Notes under the pieces: model-generated
Seen by the model: the letters and a program-made list of their open reading frames with translations, nothing else
What the model was told of the DNA's origin: nothing
The model's database searches: none
DNA from: Rhodospirillales bacterium
GTDB taxonomy: Bacteria > Pseudomonadota > Alphaproteobacteria > Micavibrionales > Micavibrionaceae
Direction: 5' to 3'
Length of the DNA: 64,000 bases
Assembly (NCBI GenBank): GCA_020638335.1
Contig: JACKIT010000004.1
Coordinates: 29,865 to 93,864, forward strand
Shown: positions 31,165-40,500 of the stretch, in pieces
How positions within the stretch are numbered: position 1 is the first letter of the stretch
How the letters are laid out: every line of letters starts with the position of its first letter
Translations under genes and position numbers: made by a program

Positions 31165-31965
31165 ATGTGGGAATTTCCAAATATAGATCCGGTGGCGGTC
31201 AGTTTAGGGCCGATTGATATTCGTTGGTATGCGCTGGCATATTTGGCCGGATTTTTGCTCGGCTGGTGGTATTGCCAGCGGTTGGCTGATTTGGATGAGG
31301 ACCAGCGTCCGGATAAAATGGATATTGACGATTTTTTGCCCTGGGCGATTGCCGGGGTTATCTTTGGCGGACGTTTGGGGTATGTGGCGTTTTATAATCT
31401 TGAGTATTACGCGGCGCATCCGGCAGAAATTTTGATGTTATGGGAGGGAGGAATGTCTTTTCATGGCGGGGCGCTGGGGGTGGTGCTTGCGTTGCTGATT
31501 TATCCATCCATTCATAAATTTTCGCATTTGCGGCTGGCTGACCTTGTGTGTGCATGTGTGCCTTTGGGGTTGTTTTTTGGTCGGGTTGCCAATTTTATTA
31601 ACGGGGAATTGTTTGGGAGGGTGACGAATTCGCCGTTAGGGATAGTGTTTCCGCGCGGCGGGCCGTATCCACGGCATCCGAGCCAGCTTTATGAAGCGGC
31701 GCTGGAAGGGGCGGTTCTGTTTTTGATCCTGTTTGTGTTGGTTCGTATCGATTGGGTGCGGGCACGGTCCGGAATTGTAACCGGGGTATTTTTGGTCGGC
31801 TATGGTCTTGCGCGGGCGTTTGTTGAGCTGTTTCGTCAGCCGGATGCACATATCGGTTTCTTGTTTGGTGAAGCCGTGACGATGGGGCAGGTGCTGAGCA
31901 CGCCGATGATTGTTGTGGGATTGGGGCTGGTTATTTATGCGGTGTTTAGAAAATCTGCATCCTGA
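31165..31965 (+). CDS. lgt: Prolipoprotein diacylglyceryl transferase
   Basis: 266 residues, seven membrane segments. Transfers diacylglycerol from phosphatidylglycerol to the lipobox cysteine of prolipoproteins. GGMSFHGGALG and RVANFINGELFGR are the signature sequences, and PRHPSQLYEAALEG contains the conserved HPSQLYE. Start behind GGGG. The stop TGA lies inside a small palindrome (31956-32015) that also reaches the start region of midA, so the last residues are repeat-derived. Confidence 0.95.
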   Translation: MWEFPNIDPVAVSLGPIDIRWYALAYLAGFLLGWWYCQRLADLDEDQRPDKMDIDDFLPWAIAGVIFGGRLGYVAFYNLEYYAAHPAEILMLWEGGMSFHGGALGVVLALLIYPSIHKFSHLRLADLVCACVPLGLFFGRVANFINGELFGRVTNSPLGIVFPRGGPYPRHPSQLYEAALEGAVLFLILFVLVRIDWVRARSGIVTGVFLVGYGLARAFVELFRQPDAHIGFLFGEAVTMGQVLSTPMIVVGLGLVIYAVFRKSAS

Positions 31966-32015
31966 ATTTAATTCAGGATCTGAGAAGGAAGGATCCTGAC
32001 TTTCGTCAGGATGCA
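31956..32015. repeat. ATCCTGA/TCAGGAT double palindrome between lgt and midA
   Basis: TGCATCCTGA opens and TCAGGATGCA closes, with inner CCTGAATTTAATTCAGG and ATCCTGACTTTCGTCAGGAT hairpins. It contains the lgt stop, and its end CAGGATGCA provides the only purine-rich sequence before midA ATG 32019. Confidence 0.8.
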
Positions 32016-32018
32016 AGT

Positions 32019-33026
32019 ATGAGTGAGCTTGAAGAAATCGTAAGACAGAAAATTCGTGCGGATGGACCGATGTCGATTGGCGCGTTTATGGCTCTTGCGC
32101 TGGGGCATCCAGAGCATGGTTATTATATGAAGGGCGACCCGTTTGGGCGGGATGGAGATTTTGTGACCGCGCCTGAAGTTTCACAGCTTTTTGGTGAGAT
32201 GATTGGCGTATGGGTAGCGGATTTATGGATGCAGATGGGGCGACCGGAGCGTTTGGCATTGGTGGAATGCGGGCCGGGGCGCGGGACGTTGATGGCTGAT
32301 ATTTTGCGTGCTGGTCGGAACGTGGTGGGGTTTCACGAGGCTTTGCGAGTTCATTTGGTTGAGATGAGTCCGGTTTTGCAGGAAAAGCAGCGTGAAGCGC
32401 TGGCCGGGTATGATGTGGTTTGGCATCAAGATTTTGAGCGCGTGCCGGGTGATGTGCCGATGATTGTGATTGGCAATGAGTTTTTGGATGCTTTGCCGTT
32501 TGAGCAATATGTGGGTGATGTGAAACGCAAGGTCGGGCTGGATGAAGACGCTCAGTTGGTTTTTGTGCCAATGGAGGGGGTGGTATATGAATTCGCTCCG
32601 TATCGAAATGATTTTATGAAGTATGTCTGTAGCCGCTTAAAGGCGCAGGGCGGGGCAGCATTGTTTATTGATTACGGGCATGTGCGCTCAGGGGTGGGCG
32701 ATACGTTTCAGGCGATTAAGGGACACGAATATGTGGATGTGCTGAGCCATATTGGGACGGCCGATTTGACCAGTCATGTGGATTTTGAGGCGTTGCAGAG
32801 GGGCGTTGATATTGGTATTGCCGGGCCGGTGGAGCAGGGGGATTTTCTGCGGGCGTTGGGGATTGGGCTGCGGGCGCGGATGTTGGCGGGAAAAGCTGAT
32901 GCGTGTCAGGCCGAGATGATCGAAAAGGGTTTGCATCGGTTGATCGATTCAGATCAAATGGGGGAGTTGTTTAAAGTGATTGGATTTTATTATCATGACA
33001 AACCTCTTGCTCCAGCAGGATTCTGA
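32019..33026 (+). CDS. MidA/NDUFAF7-family SAM-dependent methyltransferase
   Basis: 335 residues. RADGPMSIGAFMALALGHPEHGYY opening, GDFVTAPEVSQLFGEMIGVW and SAM site LVECGPGRGTLMADIL, VIGNEFLDALPFEQY, and LFIDYGHVRSGVGDTFQAI are the family motifs. The human relative methylates an arginine in complex I, but bacterial targets are unknown. Its end overlaps pgeF by 32 bases, so they are co-translated. An lgt-midA-pgeF order is common in alphaproteobacteria. Confidence 0.92.
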   Translation: MSELEEIVRQKIRADGPMSIGAFMALALGHPEHGYYMKGDPFGRDGDFVTAPEVSQLFGEMIGVWVADLWMQMGRPERLALVECGPGRGTLMADILRAGRNVVGFHEALRVHLVEMSPVLQEKQREALAGYDVVWHQDFERVPGDVPMIVIGNEFLDALPFEQYVGDVKRKVGLDEDAQLVFVPMEGVVYEFAPYRNDFMKYVCSRLKAQGGAALFIDYGHVRSGVGDTFQAIKGHEYVDVLSHIGTADLTSHVDFEALQRGVDIGIAGPVEQGDFLRALGIGLRARMLAGKADACQAEMIEKGLHRLIDSDQMGELFKVIGFYYHDKPLAPAGF

Positions 33027-33816
33027 TCCGCTTTATTTTCAGCATAGTGATTTTCTGGGGCTGCAAAATGATACGGTCTTTCATGGTTTTTTTAGCCGTC
33101 GCGGCGGTGTAAGCAGAGACATTTTTGCTACGCTAAATTGCGGACCCGGGTCGGGGGAGGCTTTAAGCATTGTTCAGAAAAACCGCCAGATTGTTAGCGA
33201 AATTGCCGGGTGTGAGGCTAAAAACCTGTTGAGCTTACATCAGATCCATAGCGATCAATGTCTGGTGGTGCGTGAGAGTTGGGATATTGAAGCGCGCCTG
33301 CAAGGCGATGCGATGGTTACGGATGTGCCTGGGCTGGCGTTGGGGGTTTTAACGGCGGATTGTGCGCCAGTGTTGTTTTATGGAAGAAAAAGTGATGGCG
33401 CGCCGGTTGTGGGGGCTGCACATGCTGGCTGGAGTGGTGCGCTGAAAGGCGTTTTGGGCACGTGCGTTGAGGCGATGCTGGAAATCGGTGCGGTGCCGGA
33501 AAGTATTCGCGCCTGTATCGGGCCGTGTATCGGGCAAAAATCGTATGAGGTGTCAGAGGCTTTTGCCGAACCTTTTTTGAAAGAGGATGATGGCAATGAG
33601 GCGTTTTTTATGGCCGGGCAGCGCGCAGGGCATTTGCAGTTTGATTTGCCAGGCTATTGTGCGGCGAAGCTGGGTCGGGCGGGCGTTAAAAACGTGTTGA
33701 TCAAGGATTTGGATACGTATTTTAACGAAGAGGATTTTTTCAGTTATCGCCGGGCGATGCATCGGCATGAAAAAGATTATGGCCGGCAGATTTCGGTTGT
33801 TATGATTCAAGAGTGA
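32995..33816 (+). CDS. pgeF: Peptidoglycan editing factor / polyphenol oxidase-family protein
   Basis: 273 residues from ATG 32995, overlapping midA. Laccase-domain motifs LLSLHQIHSDQCLVV, LTADCAPVLF, GAAHAGWSGALKGVL, RACIGPCIGQKSYEV, and FSYRRAMHRHEKDYGRQIS. Three His/Cys zinc ligands are kept. E. coli PgeF cuts wrongly incorporated L-Ser out of peptidoglycan precursors. Cytoplasmic. Confidence 0.92.
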   Translation: MTNLLLQQDSDPLYFQHSDFLGLQNDTVFHGFFSRRGGVSRDIFATLNCGPGSGEALSIVQKNRQIVSEIAGCEAKNLLSLHQIHSDQCLVVRESWDIEARLQGDAMVTDVPGLALGVLTADCAPVLFYGRKSDGAPVVGAAHAGWSGALKGVLGTCVEAMLEIGAVPESIRACIGPCIGQKSYEVSEAFAEPFLKEDDGNEAFFMAGQRAGHLQFDLPGYCAAKLGRAGVKNVLIKDLDTYFNEEDFFSYRRAMHRHEKDYGRQISVVMIQE

Positions 33817-33847
33817 GCATAACCGGGTTTTTTATCCAAAAGCGTGC

Positions 33848-33877
33848 TTGATTTTGCTGGTGATTTTTCCGTATAGT
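33848..33877 (+). promoter_or_regulatory. Sigma-70-type promoter of prs
   Basis: TTGATT (33848-33853), 18 bases, TATAGT (33872-33877); 59 bases before ATG 33937. Confidence 0.5.
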
Positions 33878-33936
33878 GCGCTCGTATGCAGCTTGATATG
33901 CGTATTTTTTAATAAAAATAACAAGTTAGGGTTAAA

Positions 33937-34869
33937 ATGAAACTGATTGCCGGGAATTCCAATCGTCCGCTGGCTGAAGCAATTTCTTCTTATTTGAATG
34001 TGCCGTTGACCCAGGCGAGTTTGAAGCGCTTTTCCGATATGGAAGTTTTCGTTGAGATTATGGAGAATGTGCGCGGCGAGGATTGTTTTTTTATTCAATC
34101 AACATCTTTTCCGGCCAATGACCATTTGATGGAGCTGTTGATTGCGATTGATGCGCTCAAACGCGGGTCGGCGCGGCGGATTACGGCTGTTATTCCATAT
34201 TTTGGTTATGCGCGGCAGGATCGCAAGACGGGTAGCCGGACGCCGATTTCGGCCAAGCTAGTGGCAAATTTGATTACGGCGGCGGGCGCGGATCGGGTTT
34301 TGACCATGGAGCTGCATGCCGGTCAAATTCAAGGGTTCTTTGATATTCCGGTGGATAATCTGGTGGCCGGGCCGGTGTTTGTGCCACAAATTCTCGATGA
34401 ATTTGATGGTGAGGAAATTTGTATTGTTTCGCCGGATGTTGGCGGGGTTGTGCGGGCGCGGGCGATGGCCAAACGGTTGAATGCGTCTTTGGCGATTATC
34501 GATAAACGCCGGGAAAAGGCTGGGGTTTCCGAAGTCATGCATGTGATTGGGGAGGTTAAAGGCAAGGTCTGCATTCTGGTTGACGATATTGTCGATTCCG
34601 GCGGAACGCTGTGTAATGCGGCGGTGGCGCTCAAGGAAAACGGCGCTAAAGACGTATATTCCTATGTGGTGCACGGGGTTTTGTCTGGCGGTGCGGTGAG
34701 CAAGATTGAAGCGTCTCCGATGAAGAAAATCGTGATTACCAATACGATTGCGGCGACCGAATCTGTGAGTTCCAGCGATAGCGTTGAGCAGCTTTCCGTC
34801 GCGCCGCTGATTGGCGAGGCGATGCGCCGAATTAATGAGGAGCGCTCTATTAGTGCACTTTTTAAATAA
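33937..34869 (+). CDS. prs: Ribose-phosphate pyrophosphokinase
   Basis: 310 residues. Makes PRPP from ribose 5-phosphate and ATP for nucleotides, His and Trp. IQSTSFPANDHLMELLIAID, AVIPYFGYARQDRK, the PRPP-loop CILVDDIVDSGGTLCNAA and SPDVGGVVRARAMAKRL are complete. Downstream a CCACAG palindrome separates it from rplY. Confidence 0.97.
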   Translation: MKLIAGNSNRPLAEAISSYLNVPLTQASLKRFSDMEVFVEIMENVRGEDCFFIQSTSFPANDHLMELLIAIDALKRGSARRITAVIPYFGYARQDRKTGSRTPISAKLVANLITAAGADRVLTMELHAGQIQGFFDIPVDNLVAGPVFVPQILDEFDGEEICIVSPDVGGVVRARAMAKRLNASLAIIDKRREKAGVSEVMHVIGEVKGKVCILVDDIVDSGGTLCNAAVALKENGAKDVYSYVVHGVLSGGAVSKIEASPMKKIVITNTIAATESVSSSDSVEQLSVAPLIGEAMRRINEERSISALFK

Positions 34870-34870
34870 T

Positions 34871-34965
34871 TTTTAAAACCACAGTGAGCACAGATGAAGC
34901 ACAGGTGCATTTGGTGCTTTGTGGGTGCTCCTGTGTATTCACTGCGACCCTCTATGGTTTTTATT
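34871..34965. repeat. CCACAG-type palindrome between prs and rplY
   Basis: AAAACCACAGTGAGCACAGA...GTGCATTTGG and, inverted, TCCTGTGTATTCACTGCG...ATGGTTTTT. Less well matched than the copies at 2069 and 19767. Confidence 0.65.
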
Positions 34966-35066
34966 ATTTTTCTTGAAATTCCCTGACAAATCTGGTTATT
35001 AGGCGCATTACTTGAAACAGGCCTAAATCCCCCCTGGAGGTGGGCCACAGATAAAAGGAAAATGCT

Positions 35067-35732
35067 ATGTCTAAGAACTATGTTATGACAGCGGCAAAAA
35101 GAGATCGGGTAGGTAAGGGGATCGCTCGTGCTTTGCGCCGTGAGGGCCGAATTCCGGCTGTGATTTACGGCGATAAGAAAGAGCCGATCAAAATCTCTTT
35201 AGGCGCGAATGATGCCAATGTTGAATATAACCGCGCTCATATGTTTACGACGCTTTGTGATCTCGATGTTGAGGGTGAAAAGCATCTGGTGCTGGCGCGT
35301 GATGTACAGCTTAATCCGGTTACCGATATTGTTGAGCATATCGATTTCTTGCGCGTGAGTGCGAAGACCAAGATTGCGGTGGATGTGCCTGTGCACTTCA
35401 TTAATGAAGAGAAGTCTCCGGGTCTGGATCAAAAAGGCGTTTTGAACGTTGTGCGCTACACAGTTGAGCTGGTTTGCGGTGCGACGAATATTCCTGAGCA
35501 GATTGAAGTGAATCTGGAAGGGAAGGAGCAGGGCGATGCCGTGCATATCAGCGATGCTATTTTGCCGGAAGGTACGAAGCCGGTGATTGACGATCGTGAC
35601 TTTACGATTGCGACGATTGTTGCACCGCGTAAGGTTGAAGAGGTTGAGGCTGCTGAAAGTGAAGAGGCTGCCGGTGGTGAAGAGGCTGCTGAAGGTGGTG
35701 AAGACGCACCGGCTGAAGAAAAGTCTGAATAA
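35067..35732 (+). CDS. rplY: 50S ribosomal protein L25/Ctc, long form
   Basis: 221 residues, the two-domain TL5/Ctc form that binds 5S rRNA. VGKGIARALRREGRIPAVIYG opening and HIDFLRVSAKTKIAVDVPVHF, then the beta domain, then an acidic tail (EEVEAAESEEAAGGEEAAEG) of about 30 residues. AAAAGGAAAA six bases before ATG. The leader 35010-35060 has a GGCCTAAATCCCCCCT/AGGTGGGCC-like pairing, possibly a small leader hairpin. prs-rplY-pth-ychF order is common. Confidence 0.95.
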   Translation: MSKNYVMTAAKRDRVGKGIARALRREGRIPAVIYGDKKEPIKISLGANDANVEYNRAHMFTTLCDLDVEGEKHLVLARDVQLNPVTDIVEHIDFLRVSAKTKIAVDVPVHFINEEKSPGLDQKGVLNVVRYTVELVCGATNIPEQIEVNLEGKEQGDAVHISDAILPEGTKPVIDDRDFTIATIVAPRKVEEVEAAESEEAAGGEEAAEGGEDAPAEEKSE

Positions 35733-35735
35733 ATT

Positions 35736-35822
35736 TTAACACGAAGCTGAAAAGTTTCATGAAGCCTGCGAAGCTTTTATAAAACTTTGCAGGCTTCTTT
35801 TTAACTTCATGACTTCGTGTTA
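35736..35822. repeat. TAACACGAAG palindrome after rplY
   Basis: TAACACGAAG (35737-35746) and, inverted, CTTCGTGTTA (35813-35822), with CATGAAG and an inner strong stem. It fills the rplY-pth gap. Confidence 0.75.
35761..35803 (+). terminator. Terminator-like hairpin after rplY
   Basis: GAAGCCTGCGAAG...CTTTGCAGGCTTC stem followed by TTTTT. It forms the core of the longer palindrome 35736-35822, so the repeat itself works as a candidate terminator. Confidence 0.7.
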
Positions 35823-35825
35823 GAA

Positions 35826-36434
35826 ATGTCGATGTTTTCGTTTTTCAAAAAGAGTGATCCGCATATGTGGCTGCTGGTTGGGTTGGGCAATCCGGGCGAT
35901 AAATACAAGAATAACCGCCATAATATCGGGTTTATGGCGATTGACGCGATGGCCGATGAATACCGCTTTCCAGCGTTTCGTTCGAAATTTCAAGGAGAAT
36001 TGAGCGAGGGACTGATTGACGGAAAAAAGGCCGTGTTGCTTAAGCCGCAGACCTATATGAATGAATCCGGACAATCGGTAGGCAAGGCCGCCAAGTTTTA
36101 TAAAATTCCGCCGGAACGGGTGATTGTGTTTCATGATGAACTGGATCTGGAGCCGGGCAAGTGCCGGGTGAAGGTTGGTGGCGGCGTGGCCGGGCATAAC
36201 GGATTGAAGTCGATCAAGGCGCATCTGGGGACCGCTGATTTTATGCGGGTGCGGCTGGGGATTGGGCATCCGGGCGATAAAAGCCGGGTTTCGGGCTATG
36301 TTTTGAGTGATTTTGCCAAGGCGGAGCTCCCATGGCTGGAGCGGTTGGTGCCGGTGTTGGCGAAATATGTTGCGCTTTTGCTGCGCGAAAAGAGTGATGA
36401 TTTTATGACCCGCGTGGCGGAAAGTGTGAAGTAA
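35826..36434 (+). CDS. pth: Peptidyl-tRNA hydrolase
   Basis: 202 residues from ATG 35826; the next ATGs are at 35832 and 35865. The canonical start WLLVGLGNPGDKYKNNRHNIGF begins just after 35865, which has AGAG ten bases upstream, so a 190-residue product is equally possible. Active-site His in NNRHNIGF, Asn in QTYMNESGQSVG and FHDELDLEPGKCRVK are all present. It frees tRNA from stalled peptidyl-tRNA. Confidence 0.93.
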   Translation: MSMFSFFKKSDPHMWLLVGLGNPGDKYKNNRHNIGFMAIDAMADEYRFPAFRSKFQGELSEGLIDGKKAVLLKPQTYMNESGQSVGKAAKFYKIPPERVIVFHDELDLEPGKCRVKVGGGVAGHNGLKSIKAHLGTADFMRVRLGIGHPGDKSRVSGYVLSDFAKAELPWLERLVPVLAKYVALLLREKSDDFMTRVAESVK

Positions 36435-36446
36435 AGGAAAAAAGCT

Positions 36447-37547
36447 ATGAGTGTGAATTGCGGTATTGTCGGTCTGCCGAATGTAGGGAAATCGACGTTG
36501 TTTAACGCGCTGACGGCTACGGCGGCGGCGCAGGCAGCGAATTTTCCGTTTTGTACGATTGAGCCGAATGTCGGTAAGGTGGGCGTGCCCGATGCGCGGT
36601 TGGAGCAGATTGCCGAGATTGCGAGTTCTGCGAAAGTGGTTCCGGCGCAGCTTGAATTTGTTGATATTGCCGGGCTGGTGAAAGGGGCCTCGAAAGGTGA
36701 GGGGCTGGGCAATCAGTTTTTGAGCAATATCCGCGAGACGGATGCGATCCTTCATGTGCTGCGGTGTTTTGAGGATGACGATATTACTCATGTTGAGGGC
36801 AGCGTTGATCCGATCCGCGATGCGGAAGTGATTGAGACAGAATTGATGCTGGCGGATCTGGAGTCTATAGAAAAGCAGATTGCGAATTTGCAAAAGAAGG
36901 CACGCGGGGCGGATAAGGATGCGAAGACTCAGTTGGAGCTGGCCGAGCGTGTGCGCGATGCGCTGGCGGAAGGGCGTTCGGCGCGCACGGTTGATGTGAC
37001 TGAGGATGAAAGGCGCGCGTTTAAAATGCTGCAGCTTTTATCTGCGAAGCCTGTTCTTTATGTGTGCAATGTTGCGGAAGATGATGCAGCAACTGGTAAT
37101 GCGTGGAGCGAAAAGGTTGCGGCGATGGCGGCGGAGCAGGGGGCGCAGTCCGTGGTGATTTGTGCAGCAATTGAATCCGAGATTGCACAATTGGATAGCG
37201 CGGAAGAAAAGAAAGAGTTTCTGGAGACGCTGGGACTGGTGGAATCGGGATTGGATAAGATTATCAAGGCCGGGTTTAAGCTTTTGGGGTTGCAGACCTA
37301 TTTCACGGCCGGGCCGAAAGAGGCGCGGGCGTGGACGGTGCGAGTCGGGGCGAAGGCACCGGAGGCGGCCGGGGAAATCCATACGGACTTTGAAAAAGGC
37401 TTTATCAAGGCCGAAGTGATTGCGTTTGCCGATTATGCTGCGCTTGGCGGAGAGCATGGGGCGAAAGAAGCCGGGAAAATGCGCCAAGAAGGTAAAGAGT
37501 ATGTGGTACAGGATGCGGATGTGATCCTGTTCCGGTTTAATGTCTAA
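36447..37547 (+). CDS. ychF: Ribosome-binding ATPase YchF
   Basis: 366 residues. Obg-related: CGIVGLPNVGKSTLFNALT (G1), VDIAGLVKGASKGEGLGNQFL (G3), and a non-guanine G4 (NVAEDD) that explains its ATP preference. C-terminal TGS domain (LQTYFTAGPKEARAWTV) and the conserved end DADVILFRFNV. Sits 12 bases after pth, as in most bacteria, and its end is four bases from the stop of the giant gene. Confidence 0.97.
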   Translation: MSVNCGIVGLPNVGKSTLFNALTATAAAQAANFPFCTIEPNVGKVGVPDARLEQIAEIASSAKVVPAQLEFVDIAGLVKGASKGEGLGNQFLSNIRETDAILHVLRCFEDDDITHVEGSVDPIRDAEVIETELMLADLESIEKQIANLQKKARGADKDAKTQLELAERVRDALAEGRSARTVDVTEDERRAFKMLQLLSAKPVLYVCNVAEDDAATGNAWSEKVAAMAAEQGAQSVVICAAIESEIAQLDSAEEKKEFLETLGLVESGLDKIIKAGFKLLGLQTYFTAGPKEARAWTVRVGAKAPEAAGEIHTDFEKGFIKAEVIAFADYAALGGEHGAKEAGKMRQEGKEYVVQDADVILFRFNV

Positions 37548-37551
37548 ACCA

Positions 37552-40500
37552 TTAGGGAGCAATGGTGTTGGATGGTGTGTGCAGCATTTCCTGCGTTTTT
37601 TCGTATTTTTGCACCATGTCGGCGGCGGTTGCGGCCATTTCATTGACGGCTTCCAGATATTTTAGACCGTCGCGTTCTGTTTTTTTGTAATCTTCGTCAA
37701 CAACATATCGTGTGATGTGTTCAGGGTCATTGTTGTTACTGTCTGGAATTAATTTTACATATCTTGACCATATTTCTTTTGCAGCGTCAGGATCGCGTAT
37801 GGCGATGCCGATTGAGACTTCTTGAGGCTTGCCGTTGATAGATACTGTGACTTTTCCAGGCAGGCCGTGCGCTTTGGCGATGCTTGTATACATTTCTGCC
37901 AGTTTGCTCTCATCGGTGAATTGTTCCTTGATCGCTTTGGCTTCGGCATCGGTCAGTTTATCGCCGCTGAACATGTCGATGAGCAGGTCGGGGCTGACCA
38001 TTTCGGTGACGACAGGGTTGAGGCCGAGCGCAGCTATTTTTTCTTTGATATCCATTTCCCCAAAGACAGTGCTTGGATCTCCTATTGCGTATCCAATGGC
38101 CCATCTGTAAATGTTTTTCAGGGACTCTTGTTGATCTTTGCTTAGTAGATTTGCTGCGACAAGGAAGTCATGTTTGCTTTCAAGATGTCCTGCTTCCGCT
38201 GTGGCGATTGTGCCGCCGACAGCAGCGCCTGCAGCATAGCCAACCCAGCTTCCTTTTGATATGGCAGAGCCGCCTTTGCCAATGCGTGTGAAGAGTTTTG
38301 AGATGCCAGTGCCAAGTTTTTTCAACGTGCTTGAGGGAGCGATTGTCGGGATTTCATCGAGTTTTGTTGTTAATGTAAGTGCTTTAGATGTTTGCTTTTC
38401 AGGAAGGAGCGCTTTCCCTTCAGGTGCGTTCATTTTGGAAGCATCTTTTTGTGCTGTTTCGGTGATTTTCGAAGATGTCTGTTCTTTGATTTGATCTTCT
38501 GTTATCCCGTGTTTTTTCATTAAACGTTCTGCGCTTTTTAGTCGGCTTGCACGTTCTTGTTCGCTCATGCTTGGGTGCTTTGCGCTTTCAAGAATGTTTC
38601 TAATTCTTTGTTTTATTCTATCAGGGCTATCACCCGCTGTTTTTGCATCTGTTGTCGTTGTTGCGGGTTTTGTTCCATCAGTTTTTGTTGATTGTGCCGG
38701 TTTGGCTATTTCCGCTGTCGTTGTTGCTTTTGCAGCGGATGTCATTGCGGATGCAGGCAGTTTTTGCAGGGCTTTTATGGCACCAGGATGTTGTTGGGCA
38801 AGGCCAAAGGCTCGGACCTGTGCTTCGGTAAGACCCTGGGCTTTCATCATTCTTTGGGCAGCTTCTATGGCTTTTGTCTGTTTTGCTGTGGTTTGGGCGT
38901 TGTCAGCAATTTCCAGCGCGCGCAGAGCTCTGTTTGCAGTTTTTTCTTTGCCTTCTGGAAGGATTTCGGTGCCGTTTTGGAGGCCGAGGAGACGGACTTG
39001 CGTTTCGCTGAAGCCATATTTATCCATGAGTTTTTGTGCGAGTTCATGGGCTCTTTCAATGTCAGGAGAGTATTGAGGGTAATTGTCAGCGGCGACTAAT
39101 AGTTTAAGTGCGCGATCGGCTTTATCCAGTTTGTTTTCGGGAATGAGAGCGTTGCCGTTGAGGGTGCCGTGGAGGCGAACCTGTGCTTCGGTCAGGCCTT
39201 TGCCTTTCATCATGCGCTCGGCGCTTTCGAGTGCTTTTGTTCGTTTTTCAGAGCCGGCAGGTGCATTATCTGCCATCTCAAGAGCACGGAGGGCGCGATC
39301 GGCGGTTTTGAGCGCATTGGCCGGGACGACCTGCGCTATTTGTCCGGCTTTGTTGAATGCTTTTGCTGTGCCGTATACTCCTCTTGCCAAAAGGGGCAGT
39401 TTTGCTATGCCTGCTACGCCAGCCGGTGGGAGGCCGTCATCTTCGAGTGGGTCGATATCCGGACGACCGAGAATTGCTTCTTTGTTGTCTTGCTGCGGGC
39501 CATCTCCTTTACTTTCCGGGCCGTTTTTTTCTTTTTTGGCTGCAGGATCGGACTTTTCGCCGAATTTGTTTTTAAGGTTTGCTGCTAGTACGTTTGGTAT
39601 GTAGCGATCCTGACGCAATTCGAAGTAATAGCTTCTGTCTTCGTATTTCTCACTGGGGCGACGTTCGACCAAATATGTATAGGCTGATACGTGGTCCAGC
39701 GCTTTCATGCCTGCATCAAGGGTTGCGCGATCTTCCGGGCTGAGTTGTGCAACTGCTTCTTCGTAGGTCAGGCCGTGATTAAAGCGATTGCCGCTTTTAT
39801 TAAAGAAAAAGCTTGTGTCGCCTTTAAAGATTTCTTTCATGTGGTGCCAGTTATTACGCACGTAAAGATACATGCGCTGGTCTTGCGTTGGCGGGCCGTA
39901 GCGGCCGTTCCAGGTGTCCATGCTCATGTCGTTGACGTTGCCGTTGTGCCAGGCTTGGTAACCGTTATTAATGTGGCTCTCGTAGTATTGGAGCATCATG
40001 CGCTCATAGGCTTCGAAGCCCGGGCGGCCTGGGTCATTCCACAGCGGCTGTGCAAGGATGCTTTGCAGGACTTTTTCTTTTGCGACAGAGGCCAGAGCCT
40101 TGAATTCCGTGCCCGGTGGGGATTTGATGATCCCGGCGTCTGTGAGTTCTTTAACCTTGTTTTTCGTGAGTGTTTCCAGCTCATCGGGCGTCAGGACATA
40201 TTGCGCGTATTTTGCGTTCGGACGGATGTTCGACAAGCTCATCATGCGGTTGATGTGTCTGCGGATGCTCGGGTCTTGTATGCTTAGCGTACCGAAGGCT
40301 TTGAAGGCGATTTTGACGTCGCGTTCGTCGGGGTTGAAGCGGCCCTCCATCATGGCCTGGCTGACGCCGCGCAGCGTTGCGTGGTTTGCAGCGATGAAGG
40401 CGTCTTGCCCGGCTATGGTATCAAACTTGCCTGCTTTTTCGGCGTCGGCGTAGGTTGTCGGGTCTAGAGTTTTGATGGCGCTCAAGTCAATCTGACGGCG

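Noticed and set aside
34982..35010. CTGACA...CATTAC as a promoter of rplY
   Set aside because: The -10 match is poor; not enough to annotate.
35820..36893. 357-codon minus-strand frame opposite pth and ychF
   Set aside because: Shadow of two conserved genes with intact motifs on the plus strand.
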